From NCBI RefSeq assembly GCF_018219815.1, contig NZ_JADMKU010000005.1:186001-250000 (forward strand): 64,000 bases of DNA, in the 5' to 3' direction. Below are positions 51,183-61,100 of the stretch, one piece after another; within the stretch, counting starts at the first letter, position 1, and each line of letters starts with the position of its first letter. The stretch comes from Thalassovita aquimarina (GTDB taxonomy: Bacteria; Pseudomonadota; Alphaproteobacteria; Rhodobacterales; Rhodobacteraceae). A model generated the notes under the pieces. It was not told where the DNA came from. It did not search any database and saw only the letters and a program-made list of their open reading frames with translations. Position numbers and translations under genes: made by a program.

Positions 51183-52433
51183 TCAATGACGATGCCTGCG
51201 CGCGCTTTCCGGCCCCAGCGGGTGATCCGCATGCGGGTATTCGGGGTGCACGTGATCGTGGTCGTGGTGATGATGGTGATGGCCGTGACTGTGGCCGTGC
51301 GCATGATCATGCCCGTGATCATGATGATGATCGTGGTCATTGTGATGGTGGTGATGCCCCATCTCCAACCGGCATTCCCCGGTGCAGAACGTATCGCACA
51401 GCTTGCAATCGGCCACGTTCGATCCGGGCGCGCTGGCGCCCTGGCCTTCGACATGGTGGTGATGGCTTTCCTGCACAGCGCCGACCTCGGCCTCGAAGCC
51501 CAGAACCTCGACCCGGTACTTGCACATCACGCAGGTGGGCGGCGGCACGTCGGCAAAGGCCGGATGCCCGGCGCGCTCCTCGGCGCTGATCTGCACCGGC
51601 GCCCCGCCTTCGACGGACAGGACCTGGGTGCGATGGGGGCAGGTGCCGCAGTTGGGCGGCGGCACATCGGAAAGCTGCTCGGTCACCCGCTCGGCAAAGG
51701 TTTCCAGCACCTTGGGATGGTCGTTCAGATAACCCGCCTTGACGAACTGGATGTCGGGATGTCTGGCCGCGACCTGGTCGGTGAAGCCGTAGATGCGGTC
51801 GATCAGGATGCCGGTGAACAGGAAATAGGGGAACACGATGACGCGCTTGTAGCCCAGCTTCACCACGTGGTTCAGGCAGGGTTCGACCAGCGGGAAGGTG
51901 ACGCCGGAATAGCCCACCTCGCACCATCCGAATCCCATGCCTTCCTGCAACAGCCGGGCGATCTTGGACACGTTGGCATTGGCGTCGGGGTCCGACGCGC
52001 CGCGCCCGATCACCACCAGGCAGGTATCGTGCAGCGGCACGTCGCCCAGTTCCGCGTTGGCGCGCTCGACCGCCTCGCGCACCCGCGCGCCGGCGGCGGC
52101 GACCATCTTGGGATCGACCCCCAGTTCGCGGCCATAGGACACCTCGATCCCGTGCTTGGCGGCATAGGTGTTCAGCACCGTCGGGATATCGTTCTTCGAA
52201 TGCATCGCGGCGAACAGCATCCCGGGCACCGCCACGATCCGGTCGCAGCCCTTTTCGCGCAACCGGTCCAGCCCGTCGCGGATCACCGGGTTGGCGAATT
52301 CCAGATAGCCGTATTCGGTTTCCCAGTCAGACGGCAGCAACGCGGGCAGCTTTTCGGCCAGCACGCTGAATTCGTCCACGGCTGCCTGGCTGCGGGACCC
52401 GTGGCCGCAGATCATCACTCCGATTTTCGCCAT
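51183..52433 (-). CDS. cbiX: CbiX-type sirohydrochlorin cobaltochelatase with His-rich tail
   Basis: A 416-residue protein. Residues 1 to about 245 carry two CbiX/SirB-like chelatase halves (MICGHGSRSQAAVDEF with the metal-binding histidine; CLVVIGRGASDPDANANVSK in the second half). The C-terminal 170 residues hold three cysteine clusters (NCGTCPHR, TCVMCKYR, CKLCDTFC), the first two inside a repeated PPPxCxxC pattern, and then a histidine-rich tail with more than 30 His in the last 60 residues. Long CbiX proteins with Fe-S cysteines and His tails are known in Bacillus megaterium; the tail is thought to store or handle metal. It would insert cobalt early. Confidence 0.9.
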   Translation of the reverse strand: MAKIGVMICGHGSRSQAAVDEFSVLAEKLPALLPSDWETEYGYLEFANPVIRDGLDRLREKGCDRIVAVPGMLFAAMHSKNDIPTVLNTYAAKHGIEVSYGRELGVDPKMVAAAGARVREAVERANAELGDVPLHDTCLVVIGRGASDPDANANVSKIARLLQEGMGFGWCEVGYSGVTFPLVEPCLNHVVKLGYKRVIVFPYFLFTGILIDRIYGFTDQVAARHPDIQFVKAGYLNDHPKVLETFAERVTEQLSDVPPPNCGTCPHRTQVLSVEGGAPVQISAEERAGHPAFADVPPPTCVMCKYRVEVLGFEAEVGAVQESHHHHVEGQGASAPGSNVADCKLCDTFCTGECRLEMGHHHHHNDHDHHHDHGHDHAHGHSHGHHHHHHDHDHVHPEYPHADHPLGPESARRHRH

Positions 52434-52436
52434 GTC

Positions 52437-52661
52437 TCAGGCTTCCTGCAGGTCTTCTTCGCCGGCGTCTTCGGCCTGTTCCGAATCCCCCTCGGCTTCC
52501 GCCTTGCCCTTCAGCCCGGCCCACAGGCCAATCGCAATGGCAGCCCCGATGGCGACGCCAGCCAGCCAATGGCCGTGTCCGGCCACCTCGGCCAGATGGC
52601 CCGGATGCGCGGCGGCCTGCCCTGCCCAGAACAGACCCAAAACTGCATAGAAAGCTTTCAT
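52437..52661 (-). CDS. Small membrane protein at the head of the cobalamin operon
   Basis: A 74-residue protein: signal-peptide-like start (MKAFYAVLGLFWAGQAAA), then HPGHLAEVAGHGHWLAG with four histidines, one membrane helix (VAIGAAIAIGLWAGL) and an acidic tail (EDAGEEDLQEA). The ATG at 52661 is chosen because GGGGAGAGGC precedes it and the signal peptide begins there. It begins the minus-strand corrin operon three bases before cbiX. The His-rich periplasmic stretch suggests metal binding or delivery; no function is known to me. Confidence 0.75.
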   Translation of the reverse strand: MKAFYAVLGLFWAGQAAAHPGHLAEVAGHGHWLAGVAIGAAIAIGLWAGLKGKAEAEGDSEQAEDAGEEDLQEA

Positions 52662-52962
52662 GCCTCTCCCCTTTTCTGTCACATCGAAGAGAGGATGCCC
52701 CGAAAGGCACCTGACGACGCCTGCCCTGATCCCCTGGTTGGGTCGATCGCGCAAGCTCACCTCTCCGGCCCCGACGGGGCTTCGTCTGCGTTCAGGTATA
52801 ATTGCCCCGGCCGCGTAAACGCAATTGTAGAAACGTCGCGACGACCATCGAATGCGACCCTCGCGCCCCTCTTTTGTGCGGCAACGCAAATAATCTGCGC
52901 GGGTATCGCCATTTTCGCACAACGCCCGACAGCCTAGATCGGTTCATGTGAAAAGGAGACGC
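52662..52962. promoter_or_regulatory. Divergent promoter region of the cobalamin operon and the GST gene, no gene seen
   Basis: These 301 bases hold no convincing frame. Visible structure: a hairpin with GGTGCC and GGGGCATCC arms close to the start of the small operon-head gene, a GCCCC/GGGGC hairpin near 52775, and an inverted repeat AATTGC-N15-GCAATT (52800-52826). I searched for the B12-box sequence AGCCAGGAGACCTGCC and found nothing like it here, so no cobalamin riboswitch is called for this operon. Confidence 0.5.
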
Positions 52963-53964
52963 ATGATGGGCCTACTGATCGACGGCAAATGGCACGACAC
53001 CTGGTACGACACGGGAAAAACCGGCGGCAAATTCGTCCGCTCGACCGCCGGTTTCCGCAACTGGATCACCCCCGATGGCAACGCCGGACCGACGGGAGAA
53101 GGCGGATTCAAAGCAGAATCGGGGCGCTATCACCTCTATGTCTCCTATGCCTGTCCCTGGGCCCATCGCACCCTGATCTTCCGCGCCCTCAAGGGATTGG
53201 AGGATCATATCGGCATTTCGGTCGTGCACCCCGATATGCTGGACGATGGCTGGAGCTTAGATCAGGGCTTCGACGGCGCCACCGGCGATCGGCTCTATGG
53301 CCTGTCCTTCATGCGCGACATCTATACCAAGGCGGATCCCGGCATCTCGGGGCGGGTGACGGTGCCGGTCCTGTGGGACAAGAAAACCGAAACCATCGTA
53401 TCGAACGAAAGCTCCGAGATCATCCGGATGCTCAATTCGGCCTTCGACCACATCACCGGCAATCACGACGATTACTGGCCAGAGGATTTGCGCGCCGCGA
53501 TCGAACCGGTCAACGCCCGCATCTATGACAGCGTCAACAACGGCGTCTACAAGGCCGGTTTCGCGACGACGCAATCGGCCTACGACGAAGCGGTCGGGCC
53601 GCTGTTCGACAGCCTCGACTGGCTGGAGGAGCGGTTGTCGACCCGTCGTTACCTGATGGGCGAGCGCGTGACCGAGGCCGACTGGCGGCTGTTCACCACC
53701 CTGATCCGGTTCGACTCGGTCTATCACCTGCATTTCAAGTGCAACCGCAAGCGGCTGATCGATTACCCCAATCTCTGGGCCTATACCCGCGAACTGTATC
53801 AGTGGCCCGGCGTGGCGGGGACCGTCAGTTTCGACCATATCGTGCGGCACTATCACTACAGCCACGACACCATCAATCCGCACCGGATCATCCCGATCAA
53901 CCCGGTGCTGGATTATGGCGAACCGCATCGGCGTGACGCGCTGAGCTACGCTGCCGCCTCCTAG
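52963..53964 (+). CDS. Xi-class glutathione S-transferase (glutathionyl-hydroquinone reductase)
   Basis: A 333-residue GST of the YqjG/EcM15 group. YVSYACPWAHRTLIFRALKG carries the catalytic cysteine in the CPWAxR motif; VPVLWDKK and SNESSEIIRML form the glutathione site, and the long C-terminal domain ends with NPHRIIPINPVLDY, typical for the class. These enzymes remove glutathione from glutathionyl-hydroquinones, including chlorinated ones in the PcpF case. AAAAGGAGACGC precedes the ATG at 52963. It separates the two cobalamin gene groups. Confidence 0.92.
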   Translation: MMGLLIDGKWHDTWYDTGKTGGKFVRSTAGFRNWITPDGNAGPTGEGGFKAESGRYHLYVSYACPWAHRTLIFRALKGLEDHIGISVVHPDMLDDGWSLDQGFDGATGDRLYGLSFMRDIYTKADPGISGRVTVPVLWDKKTETIVSNESSEIIRMLNSAFDHITGNHDDYWPEDLRAAIEPVNARIYDSVNNGVYKAGFATTQSAYDEAVGPLFDSLDWLEERLSTRRYLMGERVTEADWRLFTTLIRFDSVYHLHFKCNRKRLIDYPNLWAYTRELYQWPGVAGTVSFDHIVRHYHYSHDTINPHRIIPINPVLDYGEPHRRDALSYAAAS

Positions 53965-54076
53965 CACCGGGGGACCGTTACGGGGGAAACCGCGGCTTTT
54001 CCCCCGCCGTCCCAATGTCGCATCTTGTGCTTTCAATCCGAATCCGCTTTGTCTTCGCGCGAAAGGAAACGCGCCG

Positions 54077-54454
54077 ATGACAAGCTGGATTACGATCTGT
54101 GACACCTGCAAACGCGACGGCTGGGATGCGGCATCCGCGTCCCGCACCGATGGCGAGTCGCTTGCGGAAAAGGTTGAAGCCGCCGCCGAAAGCGTCGCGG
54201 ACATCAAGACCCGGCGCGTGTCCTGCTTGATGGGGTGCAGCCACGGCTGCAACGTCGCGATCCAGGGCGAGGGCAAGCTGGCCTATACGCTGGGCCGGTT
54301 CGACCCCGACGAGGAAGGCGCAGCGCAGGCCATCGTCGAGTATGCAGCGCTGCACGCGCAAAGCGACAGCGGCCAGGTGCCGTTCCGGCAATGGCCGCAA
54401 GGGGTGAAAGGGCATTTCGTGACCCGCCACCCGCCGCTGCCGAAGGAGGGCTGA
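54077..54454 (+). CDS. DUF1636 metal-binding protein, first copy
   Basis: A 125-residue protein of the DUF1636 family, a ferredoxin/thioredoxin-like small protein. Cysteines are in ICDTCKRDGWD (about residues 8-18) and SCLMGCSHGCNVAI (about 49-62), a pattern suited to an Fe-S cluster or other metal. It ends one base before cobC starts, in the same direction, and a shorter relative lies next to cbtA and cobW (62906-63238). Its recurrence beside cobalt and cobalamin genes suggests a role in cobalt delivery or a redox step; the function is not established. Confidence 0.85.
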   Translation: MTSWITICDTCKRDGWDAASASRTDGESLAEKVEAAAESVADIKTRRVSCLMGCSHGCNVAIQGEGKLAYTLGRFDPDEEGAAQAIVEYAALHAQSDSGQVPFRQWPQGVKGHFVTRHPPLPKEG

Positions 54455-54455
54455 G

Positions 54456-55394
54456 ATGGCCTTGCCGCAGCGCGATCACGGCGGGGGAATAGACGCGGCA
54501 GCGGCCCGCTACGGCGGCACGCGTGCAGACTGGATCGACCTGTCGACCGGCATCAACCCGGCGCCCTACCCGGTTTCCGGCATTCCAGCCGACGCCTGGA
54601 CAGCCCTGCCCGACAGCGCCGCCGCGCAGGCGCTGACCGACGCGGCGCGGTCGTTCTGGCAGGTTCCGGACGGGGCCGCCATCCTGGCCGCGCCGGGGGC
54701 GTCATCGCTGATCGCCCGCATTCCGGCTCTGCGGCCTGCCGCCACCGTCGACATTCCCGCGCCCACCTACAACGAACATGCCGCCGCTTTCGCTGCGGCG
54801 GGCTGGCAAGTGTCGGACGACGCTCCGGCGGCACGTGTCATCGTGCATCCCAACAATCCAACCGGCCATTGGTACGCCGGTGAACCGGACGGGTTCGACC
54901 TGCATGTCATCGACGAAAGCTTCTGCGATGTGGCGCCGGACCGGTCTCTGATCGCTCATGCCACCCGCCCCGGCACACTGGTCCTGAAAAGCTTCGGCAA
55001 GTTCTGGGGCTTGGCCGGGCTGCGGCTGGGCTTCGCCATCGGCGATCCCGAGCTGATCGACCGCCTGGCGCAAATGCTCGGGCCCTGGCCGGTGTCGGGC
55101 CCGGCGCTGGCCATCGGCACGCGGGCGCTGACCGATGACGCCTGGGCCATCGCGACACGCACAAGACTGAACGAAGACGCCGCCCGGATGGACGCGCTGA
55201 TGACCCGCGCCGGGGCACGACTGTCGGGGGGCACCCCGCTGTTCCGGCTATACGATGTCGACAACGCCGCAAAGTGGCAGGACCGACTGGCGAAAGCGCA
55301 AATCTGGACCCGGACATTCCCTTATTCCGATACGCTGATCCGGCTTGGCCTGCCCGCCCCGGACCAGTGGCACAGGATGGAGGCGGCGCTGTGA
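54456..55394 (+). CDS. cobC: L-threonine-phosphate decarboxylase (cobalamin synthesis)
   Basis: A 312-residue PLP enzyme of the histidinol-phosphate-aminotransferase fold, making (R)-1-aminopropan-2-ol phosphate for the lower-ligand arm. [14 protein letters not shown] near the start and HPNNPTGHW are family blocks; the PLP lysine is in [20 protein letters not shown]. It follows DUF1636 by one base and overlaps cbiB by GTGA. In the Salmonella scheme the same enzyme is called CobD. Confidence 0.93.
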   Translation: MALPQRDHGGGIDAAAARYGGTRADWIDLSTGINPAPYPVSGIPADAWTALPDSAAAQALTDAARSFWQVPDGAAILAAPGASSLIARIPALRPAATVDIPAPTYNEHAAAFAAAGWQVSDDAPAARVIVHPNNPTGHWYAGEPDGFDLHVIDESFCDVAPDRSLIAHATRPGTLVLKSFGKFWGLAGLRLGFAIGDPELIDRLAQMLGPWPVSGPALAIGTRALTDDAWAIATRTRLNEDAARMDALMTRAGARLSGGTPLFRLYDVDNAAKWQDRLAKAQIWTRTFPYSDTLIRLGLPAPDQWHRMEAAL

Positions 55395-56287
55395 CCCTGG
55401 TGCTGGCGATGCTGCTGGATGCCGCAATGGGCGAACCGAAATGGCTGTGGTCGCGCTTTCCGCACCCTGCCATCCTGATGGGACGGGTGATCGGTTGGGC
55501 CGACGACCGTTTCAATCGCGGTGACCAGCGCCGCGCCAACGGCATCCTGACCATGACCGGGCTGGCCATCGGCGCCTTGGCTCTGGGCTGGCTGCTGTCG
55601 CTGTTCGGCCCGGTGGTGGAGATCGTCATCGCCGCGATCCTGTTTGCGCAACGCTCGCTGGTCGAACACGTGAAGGCGGTCGGAAATGCGCTGCGCCTGT
55701 CGGTGGGCGACGGCCGGATGAGCGTGGCGATGATCGTCGGGCGCGACACCAGCGAAATGGACGCCCCCGCCGTCAGTCGCGCCGCCATCGAAAGCGCGGC
55801 GGAGAATTTTTCCGACGGGGTGATCGCGCCCATCTTCTGGTTCGCCCTGCTCGGCCTGCCCGGGCTGCTGCTCTACAAGATCACCAATACCGCCGACAGC
55901 ATGATCGGCTATCGCACCCCTCGGCATAAAGACTTCGGCTGGGCCGCCGCCCGGTTCGACGACCTGCTGAACCTGATCCCCGCCCGGCTGACCGCGCTGC
56001 TGATCGCCCTGCCCCATCGCGTGCTGCGCGACTGGCCCGCGACCGTGCGCGATGCAAGGCGGCACCGCTCGCCCAATGCCGGCTGGCCCGAAGCGGCGAT
56101 GGCCCGCGCGATCGACGTGGCGCTGGCCGGGCCGCGTTCCTACGGTGGCGAGATGCGTGATTTTCCCTTCGTCCATCCCGAAGGGCGCGACGATATCGGC
56201 CCCGATGACATCGACGCCGCGACCCGCGTGTTGTGGACGGCGTGGAGCATCGCGCTGGCGCTGGCCTTCGCGGCCTCGCTGCTCTGA
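55391..56287 (+). CDS. cbiB: Adenosylcobinamide-phosphate synthase (CbiB/CobD)
   Basis: A 298-residue membrane enzyme that attaches aminopropanol phosphate to adenosylcobyrate. Hydrophobic helices lie near residues 1-15, 55-95, 150-175 and 275-298, and family blocks are [37 protein letters not shown] and [24 protein letters not shown] start at 55391, overlapping the cobC stop, is preferred to the long upstream frame because the protein then opens [15 protein letters not shown] as in relatives. Confidence 0.94.
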   Translation: MTLVLAMLLDAAMGEPKWLWSRFPHPAILMGRVIGWADDRFNRGDQRRANGILTMTGLAIGALALGWLLSLFGPVVEIVIAAILFAQRSLVEHVKAVGNALRLSVGDGRMSVAMIVGRDTSEMDAPAVSRAAIESAAENFSDGVIAPIFWFALLGLPGLLLYKITNTADSMIGYRTPRHKDFGWAAARFDDLLNLIPARLTALLIALPHRVLRDWPATVRDARRHRSPNAGWPEAAMARAIDVALAGPRSYGGEMRDFPFVHPEGRDDIGPDDIDAATRVLWTAWSIALALAFAASLL

Positions 56288-56349
56288 CAGTTGCAGCATG
56301 GGGTGATCCTGCTAGGTTAACCGCGATCCCTATTGGTTCCGAGGATTTC

Positions 56350-57528
56350 ATGCGTTTTCACCTTCCCGCCCTTTTGTTCGCGTCATTCCTGTCCGCCCCG
56401 GCGGACGCTCAAGTGCCCTGCGGCGGCAGCTTTTCCGGCTTCGTCGAAGGGCTGAAACAGGAAGCCATCGCCCAAGGCCATTCACGATCCACGGTCGACG
56501 GGTTCTTCGCCAGCGTTCGGAAGGATCAGAAAGTGCTGGCCGCCGACCGGCGGCAAGGCGTCTTCACGCTGGATTTCACCACCTTCGCCCGACGGCTGAT
56601 TTCGAAAAACCGGATGGACCGGGGCCGCGCCAACGCACGGAAATACGCCGCCACCTTCGACCGGATCGAACGCGATTTCGGCGTCTCGCCCGGGGTACTT
56701 CTGGCGTTCTGGGCGTTCGAAACCGATTACGGAGCGGTGCAAGGCGATTTCAACACCGCCAACGCGCTGGTGACGCTGTCGCATGATTGCCGCCGCCCCG
56801 AACTGTTCCGGCCGCAGGTCATGGCCGCGATCGACCTGTACGCGCGCGGCGATTTCGACCCGGCCCGCACCACCGGCGCCTGGGCCGGTGAAATCGGCAT
56901 GGTGCAGATGCTGCCCAAGGATATCCTCGAGAACGGCGTCGACGGCGATGGCGACGGGCATGTATCGCTGAAAACCTCCGCTCCCGATGCGCTGATGTCG
57001 GGGGCCAAGATGCTGCAGCACCTCGGCTGGCGTCCGAACGAACCCTGGCTGCAGGAAGTCCGGGTTCCGGCACAGATGGATTGGGCGCTGGCCGGGCTCG
57101 ATACCGCGCGGCCGCTGTCGCAATGGCAGGCAATGGGGGTCGAGCCGCGATCGGGCCAGTGGCAGGCGCCGGGGCTGAAGGGCAAGCTGATCCTGCCGCA
57201 GGGGCGCAAGGGACCGGCCTTCATCGCCTATCCCAATTTCGACGCCTACTTCGAATGGAACCAGAGCTTCACCTATGTGCTGACCGCCGCCTATTTCGGC
57301 ACCCGGCTGATGGGCGCGCCGGTGTTTGACGCGGGCAATCCCGATCCCGCCCTCTCCACCGGGCAGATGAAGCAACTGCAACAAAAACTCGCCGCGCGCG
57401 GCCATGATGTCGGCAAGATCGACGGCATCCTCGGCTCCGGCACCCGCGCCGCCGTGCGCGCCGAACAGAAACGGCTGGGCCTTCCCGCCGATGCCTGGCC
57501 CACCGCAGACCTCCTGAGGAAACTCTGA
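56350..57528 (+). CDS. MltB-type lytic murein transglycosylase with peptidoglycan-binding domain
   Basis: A 392-residue exported enzyme. A Sec signal peptide covers about residues 1-20 (MRFHLPALLFASFLSAPADA). The lysozyme-like domain has LLAFWAFETDYGAVQGDFNT with the catalytic glutamate, and GEIGMVQMLPKDILENGVDG. A PG-binding-1 domain forms the C-terminus (TGQMKQLQQKLAARGHDVGK, LGSGTRAAVRAEQKRLGLP). It cleaves glycan strands in the periplasm. It overlaps the next gene by one base. Confidence 0.93.
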   Translation: MRFHLPALLFASFLSAPADAQVPCGGSFSGFVEGLKQEAIAQGHSRSTVDGFFASVRKDQKVLAADRRQGVFTLDFTTFARRLISKNRMDRGRANARKYAATFDRIERDFGVSPGVLLAFWAFETDYGAVQGDFNTANALVTLSHDCRRPELFRPQVMAAIDLYARGDFDPARTTGAWAGEIGMVQMLPKDILENGVDGDGDGHVSLKTSAPDALMSGAKMLQHLGWRPNEPWLQEVRVPAQMDWALAGLDTARPLSQWQAMGVEPRSGQWQAPGLKGKLILPQGRKGPAFIAYPNFDAYFEWNQSFTYVLTAAYFGTRLMGAPVFDAGNPDPALSTGQMKQLQQKLAARGHDVGKIDGILGSGTRAAVRAEQKRLGLPADAWPTADLLRKL

Positions 57529-58073
57529 TGCAACCGACCACGACCCAACTTTCCGCCGCGATGGATCACATCCGCGCCGCGCCACGCGACGACGCACCGA
57601 TCGAAATGCTGTGCCGCCGGCCCGGTTTCGGGGAACGCGAATTCCTGTCCGAACTGCCGCTGACCGTCGCGGCGGGCATTCCCGGCGACCGCTGGACGAC
57701 ATCGCCCTGGATGAAACTGGACGATGGCAGCCCCGATCCGCGCATCCAGGTGTCGATCCTGCCCAGCCGGGTACTGGAGGCGGTCTGGACCGACCGGGAC
57801 AATCAGCCCCATCCCGGCGATCCGATCGTGGCCGACCTGGATTGTTCCTATGCCAACCTGCCCGTGGGCAGCCGCTTGCAGGCGGGCACGGCGATTCTCG
57901 AAGTGTCGGACGTGTTCAACGATGCCTGCGTGAAATGGAAAGCGCGCTATGGCGCACCGGCAAAGGATTGGATCACCGCGCGGGAAAACGTGCACCTGCG
58001 GCTGCGCGGGCTGCTGTGCAAGATCGTGCAGGACGGGGTGGTGACGCTGGAGGACCGGCTGAAGAAGCTCTGA
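57528..58073 (+). CDS. MOSC-domain-like protein
   Basis: A 181-residue protein with features of the MOSC fold: PLTVAAGIPGDRW after a short N-terminus, RIQVSILPSRVLEAVW, and LPVGSRLQAGTAILEVSDVF with NDACVKWKARYG later. The MOSC cysteine that binds molybdenum cofactor may be the one in NDACVKW. No partner reductase is nearby. It is translationally coupled to the transglycosylase gene (TGATG). Confidence 0.7.
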   Translation: MQPTTTQLSAAMDHIRAAPRDDAPIEMLCRRPGFGEREFLSELPLTVAAGIPGDRWTTSPWMKLDDGSPDPRIQVSILPSRVLEAVWTDRDNQPHPGDPIVADLDCSYANLPVGSRLQAGTAILEVSDVFNDACVKWKARYGAPAKDWITARENVHLRLRGLLCKIVQDGVVTLEDRLKKL

Positions 58074-58130
58074 GCACGGGACGGCGGGCGGGGCGATGTC
58101 GCCGTGCAACGGCGACGAGCGGCGCCCCCG

Positions 58131-61100
58131 TCACGCCACCAGCTGCTCGGCCTTCTTCAGATCGACGCTGACCAGCTGGCTGACGCCCTGTTCCTGCATC
58201 GTCACCCCGAACAGACGGTCCATCCGCGCCATCGTCACCGCGTGGTGGGTGATGATCAGGAACCGGGTTTCGGTGCGGCGGCACATTTCGTCCAGCAGAT
58301 CGCAGAACCGGGTCACGTTGGCGTCGTCCAGCGGCGCGTCGACCTCGTCGAGAACACAGATCGGCGCCGGGTTGGCCAGGAACACGGCGAAGATCAGCGC
58401 CATCGCCGTCAGCGTCTGTTCGCCGCCCGACAGCAGCGACAGGGTCGACAGTTTCTTGCCCGGCGGCTGGCACATGATTTCCAGGCCCGCGTCCAGCGGA
58501 TCGTCGCTTTCCACCAGCACCAGGTTGGCCTCGCCGCCGCCGAACAGGTGCCGGAACAACAGGCCGAAATTGCTGTTCACCTGCTCGAAGGCGGTCAGCA
58601 ACCGCTCACGGCCTTCCTTGTTCAGGCTGGCGATACCAGACCGCAGCGCCTTGATCGCCTCTTCCAGATCGGCCTTTTCGTCGACCAGACTGCCGTGTTC
58701 CTCGCGCACTTCCTTGGCGTCTTCCTCGGCCCGCAGGTTGACCGCGCCAAGCGCGTCGCGCTGCCGCTTCAGCCGGTTCACATCGGCCTCGATCGCGTCG
58801 GCCTCGGGCATGGTGTCGGGATCGACGTCGAGCGTTTCCAGCAACTTGTCCGGCGCCGTCTGCTGGTCTTCCTCGATCCGCTCCACCGCGTAGGCGACGG
58901 TTTCGCGCGCCGCGTCGGCGCGGGCTTCCGACCGGGCCCGCGCTTCGCGCGCTTCGCTGGCCGCCCGTTCGGCATCGCGTTCGGCCTGTTCGGAGGCGCG
59001 CAGCTGGCTTTCGGCCTCGGCCAGCACGTCGCTGGCCTGCCGGCGGCGTTCCTCGGCCTCTTCGATCGCCTCACCCAGTTCCTCGCGCTTGATGCGGATT
59101 TCCTCGGGCGCTTCGCTCGCCATGCGCAGCTCTTCCTCGGAATCGAACTTGCGCTCGGCCAATTCGGCGCTGCGTTTCTCGGCGGTTTCCAGACGGTGTT
59201 TCCAGCCGCTGATTTCCTTGGTCACTTCCTGGCTCCGGCGCAGGCGGGCCTCGCCTTCGCGGCGGATTTCATCATGGGCGGACCGCTTGGTCATCATCGT
59301 CAGACGTGCCGCCTCGACCGTCATCTTGACGTCCTCGACCGCCGCGCGGGCCTCGTCCAGGTCCTCCAGATCGGCCATGGCGCGTTCGGCTTCCAGCACC
59401 CGGGCGCGGGATTCGGTCGCCTCGTCCTCGTGCCGGGTCACCGCCAGTCCCAGCGATTCCAGCTTGGATTCGGCCAGGTTGCGGTCGGCCTCGGCGCGCG
59501 ACAGCTTGCGGCTGGCCTCGTTCACCAAACGGTCGGCATCGCGGCGCGCCTGACGGGCGGCCTGATCGGCGCGGGTCAGATCAGCCAGACGCTGGGTCAG
59601 CGCCTCATGCGCCTGCCGCGCCGCATCGGCCCGGGTATTGGCCCGTTCGCTTTGCTGTTTCAGTTCTTCCAGGCGGTTGAGCTGCTGCAGCCGCAGCGCC
59701 GCCGCCGAGGGCGCGTCTTCGGCCCAGGCGCGGTAACCGTCCCACCGCCACAGGTCTCCCTCGACCGACACCAGCCGCTGACCGGGTTTCAGCAGTGGCT
59801 GCAACCGCGCCGCATCCTCGGGATCGATCAGCCCGATCTGCGCCATCCGGCGGGCCAGAACGTCGGGCACCGACACGTGGTTCGACAAAGCGGTAACCCC
59901 GGCTGGCAGCGCCTGCGTGTCGTCGTAATCGGGCAGTTCGGTCCAGCCCGAAGGGCCGTCCTCATCCACTTGCGGCGCGCGCAGATCGTCAGCCAGCGCC
60001 GCGCCAAGCGCCTTTTCGAACCCCATTTCGACCTGCAGCCGGTCGAGGATCTGACCACCCTCGGCGGTGTCGCGTTCCAACAGCTTCGCCAGCGCCGTAA
60101 CCTCGGCGCGCAGCGCGTTCAGCTCGCCCTCGGCCTCGGACCGTTCGGCGCGCACATCGGCTTCACGTCCTTGCGTTTCGGCGCGGGCGGCTTCGGCGGC
60201 CATCAGGGTTTCCTCGGCGTTTTCCACCGTTTCCAGCGCCACCGCCTCTTCTTCCTGCGCTTCCTCGAACCGTTCCTCGGCCTCGGTCAGCGCCGATTGG
60301 GCTGCGGCCACCGCGTCGCGGGCCTTGACCGCCTCGGCCTCGGAGCGCTCCAGCGTCTTGCGGTTGTCATCCAGCAGGCGCTGCGCCGATTGGTGCCGGG
60401 CGGCCAGACGCGCCACGTCCTCGGTCTGCTGCGACAGGTCGGCTTCGCGATCCTGCAACACGCTGGCCGCTTCGCGCGCCGCGTCCGAGGCGGCCTCGAG
60501 CCGGTCATCATGGCCTTCGCCGGCCTTCTTCAGCTCGCGCGCTTCCCATTCCAGCCGTTCGATGGTTTCGCCCGCGTCGCGGTTCAGCCCCGCCTCGCGA
60601 TCGATATCCTTGCTCAGCTGCAGGATACGGTTCTTCAGCGTCTCGATGGTCTGCAGCGCGCGGGCTTCCTGATCCTTCAGCGAATCCCGCTGCACCTCGA
60701 GCCGTTGCAGGATCGCCGAAGCGATCGCTTCTTCCTCGCGCAGCGGCGGCAGCGCGTCGTCCTTGGCCTGCCGTTCCTTCGCCGCTTGCCGTGCCTGCGC
60801 CTCGGCCTGCGCGGCGGCCGTGACGCGGGCGCGCAATTCCTCCTCGGACAGCAGGCGTGCCTCGTCGGCTTCGCGCCAGCGGCGGTACTGCAGCATGCCC
60901 TCGGCCTTGCGCAGCTCCTCGCCGATGGAGCGATAGCGCGCCGCCTGCCGCGCCTGCCGGTCGAGCTGCGCCAGTTGGCTAGCCAGTTGATCGACCACGT
61001 CATCGACCCTTGCAAGGTTCTGTTCGGCGCCCTTCAGCTTCAGCTCGGCCTCGTGGCGACGCTGGTAAAGACCGGAAATCCCCGCCGCTTCCTCCAGGAT

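Noticed and set aside
52662-52962. Possible second cobalamin riboswitch before the corrin operon
   Set aside because: Hairpins are present, but neither the B12 box nor the conserved core GCCxCxGCGACTGT-like segment could be found on either strand.
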